Source: a virus. From it: a stretch of DNA of 27,445 bases. The DNA lies in the IMG/VR virus record IMGVR_UViG_3300045107_000836, positions 1 to 27,445 of that record. One strand, 5' to 3'. The position numbers were made by a program, and so were the translations under genes. The notes beneath the pieces were generated by a model. That model was not told where the DNA came from. It did not search any database and saw nothing but the letters and a program-made list of their open reading frames with translations. This document shows positions 14,662-20,683 of the stretch, in pieces (position 1 is the stretch's first letter; each line of letters begins with the position of its first letter).

Positions 14662-16788
14662 ATGAAGATCGAGCTGCGGAAGCTGTCCGAGATCAAGCCC
14701 TACCCCAACAACCCCCGGCTCAACGACGACGCGGTCGAGGCTGTCGCCGCGTCCATCCGCGAGTTCGGCTTCCGCCAGCCGATCGTGGTGGACGCCGAGG
14801 GGGTCATCATTTGCGGACATACGCGCTACAAGGCCGCGCTGAAGCTCGGTCTGGAGAAAGTGCCCGTCCACGTGGCCAGGGACCTGACGCCGGAGCAGAT
14901 CAAGGCCTACCGCATTGCCGACAACAAGAGCGCCGAGCTGTCCGACTGGAACTACGACTTGCTGCCCATCGAGCTGGGCGAGCTGCAGGCGCTGGACTAC
15001 GACCTCGGATTGCTCGGCTTCGACCAGGACGAACTGGCCCGGCTGCTCGACCCCGTTGTCAAGGACGGCCTGTGCGATCCCGACGAATTGCCCGCCCCGC
15101 CCGACGAGGCGACCACGCGACCAGGCGACCTCTGGCTCTTGGGCAACCACCGCTTGCTCTGCGGCGACAGCGGCAAGCCCGAGGACGTGGATCGCCTGCT
15201 CGACGGCGCAGCCATTCACCTGGTCAACACGGACCCGCCGTACAACGTCAAGGTTGAGCCGCGCTCCAACAACGCCATCGCCGCCGGCCTGTCATCGTTC
15301 GGCGAGTCCAACACCCAGCCTCAGAACCATCATCAAGCCTTCGACGTCGCACGCCAGGGCCCCAAGGCGCCGACGCACAAGAAACTGCGGCCCAAGGACC
15401 GGCCCCTGGCCAACGATTTTGTCTCCGACGAGGCATTCGACCAGATGCTGCACGCCTGGTTCGGTAACCTCGCCCGCGTGCTGCTCCCTGGTCGGGCGTT
15501 CTACATCTGGGGCGGCTACGCCAATTGTGCCAACTACCCACCGGTCCTCAAGGCGTGCGAGCTGTATTTCTCCCAGGCGATCATCTGGGTCAAGGAGCAT
15601 CCCGTCCTCACCCGCAAGGATTTCATGGGCAACCACGAGTGGTGCCAACCGCCCGATACCTCAATCCTGACCGCTTCCGGTTCCTCAGCCCTCCGCGGGC
15701 TGCGCGACGGCGACCGGGTCGTGAGCTTTTCTCGGCGTCACTCGATGATGGTCGGCCTGCGTCAAGGCCAAGAGGTGCGGACCACGAGCCGCCGTTACCA
15801 CGGCCAGCTCTACGGAGTGGTCGTGGGTCCGCGGACGTCGTGGGCGACCGACGGGCACATTTGGAGCGTGCGGATGACGCCGGCTGCAAAAACGAAGTGG
15901 TGCGTCTACTTGATGCACCGTGGCCCCTGGTGGCGGGTCGGCCGCAGCAAGCTGTACACGACTTGGGGGCTCGGCGTCAAACAGCGGCTGGAGAAGGAGA
16001 ATGGCGACGGCGTGTGGATTCTGAAGACCTTTGACACGCGCGCGGAAGCCTCGACGTTCGAGCAGATCGTCTCCGTCGCTTACGGCATCCCGACGACGTT
16101 CTGGACCGAGGCCAACACTACCCGGCGCTCGCAAGCAATGATTCGGAAGATCTACGACCACCTCGACCTCGACCAGATGGAACGGTCGGCGCGGCAAGCG
16201 CTGGCCGAGTGCGGACGCAGCATCTACTATCCGCTCGTTACGCGCGATCAGACCCGGCACAAGTACGCGCAGCGCGTGTCGCTCCTGGCCCGAAGCTGCA
16301 ACCTGATTCCGGAAGTCATGGCGGTGCCGGTCCCCGCTCACGGCCAAGCGACCACCTGGGAACCGATCCGCGCGATTGACGTGCAGCCCTACGACGGCCC
16401 AGTCCACTCGATGGCCGTGGAGAAGTACCACCACTACGTCGCTGACGGGATCGTCACGCACAACTGCTTCTACGGCTGGCGTGAAGGCGCGGCTCACGTC
16501 TTCCTCGGCCCGAACAACGCGACCGATGTCTGGTCGATCAAGAAAGTCAACCCGCAGAACATGATCCATCTAACCGAGAAGCCGGTTGAACTGGCGGTGC
16601 GGGCGATGCAGTACTCGTCGCGGCCCGGCGAGAACGTCCTCGACCTGTTCGGCGGCTCGGGCTCGACGCTCATCGCCGCAGAGCAAACGGGCCGCCGGTG
16701 CTTCCTGATGGAACTCGATCCGCTGTACGCGGACGTCATTGTGCAGCGCTTCGAGAAGTTCACCGGCCGCAAGGCGGAAAGGAGGTAA
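14662..16788 (+). CDS. ParB-domain DNA methyltransferase (N6-adenine/N4-cytosine), interrupted by intein
   Basis: A 708-residue precursor from ATG 14662, 434 residues after removal of a 274-residue intein. The N-terminal ParB-like domain (about 1-105) shows KLSEIKPYPNNPRLND, REFGFRQPIVVD and ICGHTRYKAALKLG. The methyltransferase part has DPPYN (about 192-196, motif IV) before VLDLFGGSGSTLIAAE (AdoMet motif I, near the C-terminus), the beta-class order. The intein lies between HEW and CFYGWREGAAHVFLGP. Such phage enzymes methylate DNA, probably against host restriction; no cognate nuclease gene is visible. It follows the array/hairpin region and precedes the nucleotide genes; a ribosome site (GGAG) stands at 14649-14652. 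Confidence 0.92.
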   Translation: MKIELRKLSEIKPYPNNPRLNDDAVEAVAASIREFGFRQPIVVDAEGVIICGHTRYKAALKLGLEKVPVHVARDLTPEQIKAYRIADNKSAELSDWNYDLLPIELGELQALDYDLGLLGFDQDELARLLDPVVKDGLCDPDELPAPPDEATTRPGDLWLLGNHRLLCGDSGKPEDVDRLLDGAAIHLVNTDPPYNVKVEPRSNNAIAAGLSSFGESNTQPQNHHQAFDVARQGPKAPTHKKLRPKDRPLANDFVSDEAFDQMLHAWFGNLARVLLPGRAFYIWGGYANCANYPPVLKACELYFSQAIIWVKEHPVLTRKDFMGNHEWCQPPDTSILTASGSSALRGLRDGDRVVSFSRRHSMMVGLRQGQEVRTTSRRYHGQLYGVVVGPRTSWATDGHIWSVRMTPAAKTKWCVYLMHRGPWWRVGRSKLYTTWGLGVKQRLEKENGDGVWILKTFDTRAEASTFEQIVSVAYGIPTTFWTEANTTRRSQAMIRKIYDHLDLDQMERSARQALAECGRSIYYPLVTRDQTRHKYAQRVSLLARSCNLIPEVMAVPVPAHGQATTWEPIRAIDVQPYDGPVHSMAVEKYHHYVADGIVTHNCFYGWREGAAHVFLGPNNATDVWSIKKVNPQNMIHLTEKPVELAVRAMQYSSRPGENVLDLFGGSGSTLIAAEQTGRRCFLMELDPLYADVIVQRFEKFTGRKAERR
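15643..16464 (+). mobile_element. Class 1 intein with GIY-YIG-like nuclease domain
   Basis: This in-frame 274-residue insertion begins with Cys1 (CQPPDTSILTASG), has LRDGDRVVSF after block A, a block B-like ATDGHIW (residues 68-74), and ends YHHYVADGIVTHN before Cys+1. These fit a class 1 intein. No LAGLIDADG or HNH motif is present. Instead residues about 84-155 read KWCVYLMHRG, WWRVGRSKL, a conserved-type Arg115, WILKTFDTRAEASTFEQ with Glu140, and AYGIPT. The VYL and RVG triplets ten residues apart plus the later Arg and Glu fit the GIY-YIG nuclease pattern, though the R-to-E spacing is short. The nuclease assignment is inference; the intein itself is clear. Confidence 0.88.
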
Positions 16789-16793
16789 ACCGC

Positions 16794-17180
16794 ATGCGCG
16801 ACTACACGCTGCACGACTCGGGCGAGCGCCAGCAGTTTGCGACCGGGGCGGTGCGGGACCGGCAGGCCGGCAAGGGGCGGTTCGACCTGCTGCCCGCGCT
16901 GGCCGTGACCCGCCTGGCGCGGCACTTCGAGAAGGGCGCGGCCAAGTACGGCGACCGCAACTGGGAGCGGGGTATTCCGCTCAGCCGCTTCCTGGACTCG
17001 GCCCTGCGACACCTGTTCGCTTACCTGGCGGGCCGAGATGACGAGGACCATCTCGTGGCCGCCGCCTGGAACCTGCTGGCGTCACTGGAGACGGAGGCGC
17101 GAGCCGATGCCGGCCGGCTACCAGGAACGCTTATCGACATCGGCCCGCGACGGCTGAAGGAGACGAAGGAGGAAGCATGA
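16794..17180 (+). CDS. dATP/dGTP diphosphohydrolase-family protein (DUF5664-like, MazG-type)
   Basis: A 128-residue protein with GGAGG (16781-16785) before ATG 16794. It shows the family signature GKGRFDLLPALAVTRLARHFEKGAAKYGDRNWERGIPLSRFLDSALRHLFAYLAG in pieces, then DEDHLVAAAWNLL. This resembles the all-alpha nucleotide pyrophosphohydrolases with E/D metal sites (HFEKGA, DEDH). It would hydrolyse dNTPs to monophosphates, shaping the pool for phage DNA. It is coupled by ATGA to the DUF1937 gene. Substrate choice cannot be read from sequence. Confidence 0.82.
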   Translation: MRDYTLHDSGERQQFATGAVRDRQAGKGRFDLLPALAVTRLARHFEKGAAKYGDRNWERGIPLSRFLDSALRHLFAYLAGRDDEDHLVAAAWNLLASLETEARADAGRLPGTLIDIGPRRLKETKEEA

Positions 17181-17623
17181 TCGCGTACCTTGCATCACCG
17201 TACTCGCACCCGGACCCGGCGGTGCGCGAGCAGCGTTTCCGCGCTGCGTGCCAGGCGGCGGTCGCCTTGCTCCACGCCGGCCGGGTGGTCTTCTCGCCCA
17301 TCGCCCACAGCCATCCGCTGGCGCAGCACGGCCTGCCGGGCAACTGGCACTTCTGGGAGCGGTACGACCGCGCGTTCCTGGAGCGGTGCGATGAGGTCGT
17401 GGTCCTGATGCTCGATGGCTGGCAGGAGAGTGTCGGCGTGCGGGAAGAGATTCGCATCGCGCGGGAGCTGCGCAAGCCGGTGCGGTATCTGGCCCCGGAG
17501 TTGGCCGACGTTTCGCCCACGTTGGCCTGTGTCGTGTCCGGCCGCCTCGAGGCGGACCAGACGCCAACCGGGGCCGACTGCCCGCCCACGTTCGCCCACG
17601 TTGCGCCGGAGGTGCCGGGATGA
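17177..17623 (+). CDS. DUF1937 protein, nucleoside 2-deoxyribosyltransferase-like
   Basis: A 148-residue protein; GGAGG precedes ATG 17177, which overlaps the previous stop. DUF1937 hallmarks: MIAYLASPYSHPDPAVREQRF, GRVVFSPIAHSHPLA, WERYDRAFLERCDEVVVLMLDGW and SVGVREEIRIARELRKPVRYLAPE. The fold is related to nucleoside 2-deoxyribosyltransferases, which exchange bases on deoxynucleosides; actual activity of DUF1937 is not well known. Paired with the diphosphohydrolase, it suggests nucleotide remodelling. The last 35 residues form an odd tail with LAxVxPT-like heptads. A hairpin follows, and the next genes are on the opposite strand. Confidence 0.83.
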   Translation: MIAYLASPYSHPDPAVREQRFRAACQAAVALLHAGRVVFSPIAHSHPLAQHGLPGNWHFWERYDRAFLERCDEVVVLMLDGWQESVGVREEIRIARELRKPVRYLAPELADVSPTLACVVSGRLEADQTPTGADCPPTFAHVAPEVPG

Positions 17624-17642
17624 AGCACGCGGCCAACGAGAA

Positions 17643-17663
17643 GAGACCCCGCTGGGGGGTCTC
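17643..17663. terminator. Hairpin between convergent genes
   Basis: GAGACCCC (17643-17650) pairs with GGGGTCTC (17656-17663) around a GCTGG loop, in the 66-base gap between convergent stop codons at 17623 and 17690. There is no T-run on either side, so it is a possible bidirectional terminator rather than a sure one. Confidence 0.45.
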
Positions 17664-17689
17664 GTGGGCGAGGGGGTTGTCGGGGCGAG

Positions 17690-18049
17690 CTACGCTTCCG
17701 CGTCCGGCTGGTTCGGATCGTAGACGGTGCCGCAACTGTCACAGCGTACCTTCTCGTCGTCGAGCCAGACGAGGTGGTCGATGTCGTCCTCTCCACAATG
17801 CGGGCAGGCGGGGCCGGGCGGCGTCCAATCGTCCGCGCCTTCCTGGCTCTGGCAGAGGTCGTAGATGGCCATCGCCGCCAGCATGCCGACCAGCTGCTGC
17901 ACCGGCTCGTCCATGCCGGCCAGCCGACCGCCGGTGCAGTCGCGGAACAGCTCGACCAGGTCGTCGGGGTCCATGCGTTCGAGGGCCGTCCGCACGTCGG
18001 CCTGCGTCTGGTCGATATGGGCCATCAGTTTCAGAACCTCGCGGTCCAT
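17690..18049 (-). CDS. Zinc-ribbon protein, last gene of amidoligase cassette
   Basis: A 119-residue protein read on the minus strand from ATG at 18049; GGAGG stands upstream on that strand. The N-terminal two thirds are acidic and helical (VLKLMAHIDQTQADVRTALERMDPDDLVELFRD, then QQLVGMLAAMAIYDLCQ). The C-terminus has a four-cysteine ribbon: CPHC, then CDSC about 20 residues on. There is no catalytic motif. It lies 14 bases after the broken HARE-HTH gene and is presumably the last gene of the same operon. It may be a nucleic-acid or protein adaptor; function unknown. Confidence 0.75.
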   Translation of the reverse strand: MDREVLKLMAHIDQTQADVRTALERMDPDDLVELFRDCTGGRLAGMDEPVQQLVGMLAAMAIYDLCQSQEGADDWTPPGPACPHCGEDDIDHLVWLDDEKVRCDSCGTVYDPNQPDAEA

Positions 18050-18063
18050 CGTGGCCTCCGTTT

Positions 18064-18708
18064 CTACTTGGCCAGCGCGAACTTGCCGCGCTCGGTCTTG
18101 GTGAATCGGGACTCCTTGGCCTTGGTCGTGATCTCGCGCGCGATGGCGGCGTAGAGCGTGGCGGCAGGCGTCTTGCCGTTGGGGCTGCTCCAGTAGCCTT
18201 TGGCCGCCATCGCTTCGATCACCTCCTGGCAGGTCATCGCCTGGCCGGTTTCGCCCAGCACCTTGGCGGCGGCGTCCAGGCAGCCGAGCTTCTTCGGCTT
18301 GGCTTCGCCGTCGGCCTTGGCCCAGGGCCGTTTGCTGTTTCACACTGGGCAAGACGATTCGCCGTAAGTCCAAGAATGACGGCCAACCGACCGGCGCCCA
18401 ACCTACCCAGCTTGAAACAGCAAACGGCCCTGGGCCTTGGCCCTGGTCGTCTTCTTGCCCTTGGCCTTCGAGGCCTTCTTGCCGTCCTCGCTCTGAGCCT
18501 GGACCTCCGGCTTGGCCTGGGGCGAGCCGTCGCGGTTGGCCGAGCAGCGCAAGCGCTGGGCGCTCTTGATGCGGACCTTCTTGTCGGTCAGCAGGTTGGT
18601 CGCGTCCCAGCCGCCGTGCGCATTCTCCGCGTCGATGCGCACCGGAACGACCTTGTCGCTGACCTTGGCCAGGTACGTTCCGCCGACCTTGATCTCGTCC
18701 TTCTTCAT
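18064..18708 (-). pseudogene. HARE-HTH domain protein, broken by a small insertion
   Basis: On the minus strand the gene starts at ATG 18708 (GAGGAG ribosome site just upstream). The first part reads [39 protein letters not shown] and a Lys/Ala linker. It then enters a 120-bp insertion (18313-18432) and stops at TAG 18405-18403 after 101 residues. The second part, in the same frame, reads [26 protein letters not shown] in pieces, [22 protein letters not shown] and [14 protein letters not shown], a HARE-HTH winged-helix domain. Removing the insertion restores a 174-residue protein. HARE-HTH domains link DNA-modification and transcription systems. The C-half could restart at GTG 18261. Confidence 0.8.
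18313..18443. mobile_element. MITE-like inverted-repeat element with flanking direct repeat
   Basis: Two perfect 24-bp arms face each other (18319-18342 and 18413-18436; the core AGGGCCGTTTGCTGTTTCA pairs exactly with its complement), enclosing 70 bases without a gene. An 11-bp direct repeat GGCCTTGGCCC stands at 18313-18323 and 18433-18443, exactly 120 bases apart, as expected for a target duplication. Deleting one repeat copy plus the element restores the HARE-HTH frame. There is no transposase; it would be mobilised in trans. The family is unknown; an 11-bp duplication is seen in some IS4-group elements. Confidence 0.8.
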
Positions 18709-18804
18709 GGTGAGTCTCCTCATGGGAGGTTGCGATGGATTGGCTGCCATCATCAGGCGGCGGGAACCACCCGCCGCGACGCGAGGCAAGCCCGCGTTTC
18801 GGCT

Positions 18805-19461
18805 TTACGTCCCGAAGCGAAGTTCTCTGTCGTAGACCAAGACCCGCACGCGGTCGTCGGCGATCGGCAGCACCCGGCCCGGCAGGCCATCGGCCAGGGA
18901 GCCGAAGTAGAAGCCGTCGTGGGCCTCGCCGAAGTGGAGCGGGTTGCCATGACGCACGATCAGCAGACGCGGCGGCGCTCGCCAGACGCCAAGCAGCGCC
19001 AGCGGCCCCTCGGCGGCATCGACACCGATCGCCGCGCGGCGCTGCAGCGAGCCGGGCACCTTTGCCATCAAGAGGCCAAGGATCTCGCTGTCGCATTCGG
19101 TCTCCGGCACCAGGCCGTAGCGCTTCGCGATGCTGGCGTGGTTGCGGACGACGCCGTTGTGAACGAGCCAGCCGCGGCCGGCGCGATGCGGATGGTTGTT
19201 GCGGTTGTCGGCCGGGTCGCCGTGTGTCGCGTACCGGCAATGGCCCGCGACGATGAGCGCATCGCGGCAGCAGTCCAGCGCGTCCAGGTTCGCCGCCGCC
19301 GAGCCGGGACGCTTGAATGCGTGCAGCTTGCCGTCGGGTGTGACCCACGCCAGGCCGAAGGCGTGGACGCCGCGAATTTGCGTTTCCAGGGCGATGCGCC
19401 GGAGGCAGTCCAGGTCGGGGCCGCGTCCGGTCTTGCTCAGGTAGCCGAAGAGTCCGCACAT
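18805..19461 (-). CDS. Class II glutamine amidotransferase (Ntn hydrolase)
   Basis: A 218-residue protein on the minus strand. The start is set at ATG 19461 so that Cys2 (MCGLFGYLS) becomes the N-terminal nucleophile after methionine removal; an alternative GTG at 19470 would bury it. Class II landmarks: GHCRYATHGDPADN with NNHPH, WLVHNGVVRNH, and ETECDSEILGLLM. There is no synthetase domain; at this length it is a stand-alone glutaminase domain that gives ammonia, or acts as a related amidohydrolase. It lies 18 bases after the amidoligase, so the two very likely work together: amide nitrogen from one, ligation by the other. Confidence 0.9.
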   Translation of the reverse strand: MCGLFGYLSKTGRGPDLDCLRRIALETQIRGVHAFGLAWVTPDGKLHAFKRPGSAAANLDALDCCRDALIVAGHCRYATHGDPADNRNNHPHRAGRGWLVHNGVVRNHASIAKRYGLVPETECDSEILGLLMAKVPGSLQRRAAIGVDAAEGPLALLGVWRAPPRLLIVRHGNPLHFGEAHDGFYFGSLADGLPGRVLPIADDRVRVLVYDRELRFGT

Positions 19462-19479
19462 GGGTGTCACCTCGTGGCG

Positions 19480-20334
19480 TTAGCGTTGCGTGTCGTACTT
19501 CTTGGCCAGGCGGCGGAACTCCACCTTGACCGCGTCCTGGGTCTCGGCGTCGAGCATCCAGCCGAAATGCTGGCCGCCATGAATGCGGGCATAGCCCGGC
19601 GACCAGGCCAGGTAGCCGATCAGCCGTTCCGCCTCGCTCTGGCCCTCGCCGGCTTTCTTCCAGCCGCCCCGCGGCGGCCGCGGGCTGAAGCTCGGCATCC
19701 GCTTGGCGGCCAAGGCGCGCTGCACCAGGCCCAGGCAGACCTGAATCCAGCCGAGGACCTTCACCACCTGCAGCGAGCCGGAGAAGACCCGGAACTCGAC
19801 CGTGTCCTTGGTGCCGTTGGCCAGGTTGGTGAGGTTGAGGGCGTGGTAACGTCCGTTTTCGACCCGGTCCTTGGCGTGGTCTTTGTTGCCGTAGCGCCGC
19901 ACGCCGCCGCAATACGCGCCGCGTTCGCGCTGCTTGGTGCCGGTGATGGCGTACAGGCCCTTCTCGACGTAGGCGACGATGGTCACCAGCCGGGCCAGGG
20001 CTTCGCTGGGCCAGTCGCGTTTCCACCCGACATGCACATGCACGCCGGTCGAGCCGTTGACTCGATGGTTTTTGGCCTGCAACGTTCGCAGGACCTCGGC
20101 GACCTGGGCCAGCCCCTCGGCCCCCTGGAGGACCGGGCTGACGATCTCGCAGGCGTGGCCGCCGTCGGTGGGCCGGATCGAGCCGTCGCACTCGGCGGTC
20201 CAGCCTGGCGGCAGGTAGGGAACCTGGATGCCTCGGCGGTAGCTGCCGATGCGCAGGCCGTCGTGGGCGACGGCGCTGGCCGGGGCGATGGTCTCGATCT
20301 CGATTCCAAAGGTGAGTTGGTCGGCTTGGATCAT
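19480..20334 (-). CDS. Putative amidoligase (Amidoligase_2, glutamine-synthetase-like fold)
   Basis: A 284-residue protein on the minus strand from ATG 20334 (an upstream in-frame ATG at 20376 is possible; the ribosome site is weak). Amidoligase_2 motifs: FGIEIETI (9-16, metal-binding glutamates), ECDGSIRP (about 48-55), CEIVSP (62-67), TGVHVHVGW (about 96-104), NGRYHALNL (about 160-168) and TVEFRVFSGS (about 178-187). These enzymes are predicted to form amide or peptide bonds with ATP. Pairing with a class II GATase is a known genomic theme for predicted peptide or cell-wall modification systems. Substrate unknown. It is the first gene of the minus-strand operon that interrupts the phage gene order. 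Confidence 0.9.
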   Translation of the reverse strand: MIQADQLTFGIEIETIAPASAVAHDGLRIGSYRRGIQVPYLPPGWTAECDGSIRPTDGGHACEIVSPVLQGAEGLAQVAEVLRTLQAKNHRVNGSTGVHVHVGWKRDWPSEALARLVTIVAYVEKGLYAITGTKQRERGAYCGGVRRYGNKDHAKDRVENGRYHALNLTNLANGTKDTVEFRVFSGSLQVVKVLGWIQVCLGLVQRALAAKRMPSFSPRPPRGGWKKAGEGQSEAERLIGYLAWSPGYARIHGGQHFGWMLDAETQDAVKVEFRRLAKKYDTQR

Positions 20335-20467
20335 GGCGTGGTCTCTCGCAACTTGCCTGGGCGGACAGATGTACATGCGAACATCAGTCAGTTGCGCTGG
20401 GGTGCCGAGAAAGGCAAGGCGATTTGGCCGGAATTCCCGAGGAATTTCGAGATTTGTCGGAGCCGGT
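20335..20467. promoter_or_regulatory. Divergent intergenic region with palindromes
   Basis: 133 bases lie between the divergently read amidoligase and the packaging genes, so promoters for both are expected here. Visible: the 8-bp palindrome ATGTACAT (20369-20376) and a CGCAACT/AGTTGCG pair (20347-20353 and 20390-20396). The part near 20420-20460 is AT-richer with two GGAATT units. No box is convincing. Confidence 0.4.
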
Positions 20468-20683
20468 ATGACAACTGATTATCGCGAGGCGGCCAGCCTG
20501 AACCCGAACGCGCTGCCTTTGGCCGATGCCGCCCGCCTCTTGGCCCGCGTGGGCGGCCAGGCGGTCACCGTCGAGATGCTCCAGGCAGACGTGGCGGCCG
20601 GCGCGCCCACGAACGCCGACGGGACAATCAACCTGGTCCACTATGCCGCCTGGCTCTTGAAGGAGATGGGGCGTGCCGATTGA
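20468..20683 (+). CDS. Small packaging-region protein, TerS-like candidate
   Basis: A 71-residue protein from ATG 20468 to TGA 20683. It reads LPLADAARLLARVGGQAVTVEMLQADVAAGAP, then DGTINLVHYAAWLLKEM. The pattern RLL, then EMLQ, then an AG turn and L-YAAWL resembles the first 60 residues of the terminase ORF (CRLLNS, ERQLHRH, RAGLRI, LLRYVAWLV), suggesting a shared small DNA-binding domain. It overlaps the terminase start by 11 bases, so the two are translated together. A role as small terminase subunit is inference; no classic TerS was found elsewhere in the window. Confidence 0.65.
   Translation: MTTDYREAASLNPNALPLADAARLLARVGGQAVTVEMLQADVAAGAPTNADGTINLVHYAAWLLKEMGRAD

Noticed and set aside
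16794-17180. 2-aminoadenine (Z) genome biosynthesis
   Set aside because: The diphosphohydrolase is only loosely like MazZ, and no PurZ, DatZ or matching polymerase gene is present in the window.
17690-20191. 833-residue minus-strand open frame
   Set aside because: Only its last 119 residues (from ATG 18049) have a ribosome site and a motif; the rest is a frame-shifted reading of the amidoligase and GATase genes.
17620-20478. 952-residue plus-strand open frame
   Set aside because: It lies antisense to four recognisable minus-strand genes, has low-complexity Arg/Gly/Ala/Leu composition and no motif. It is a GC-driven shadow.
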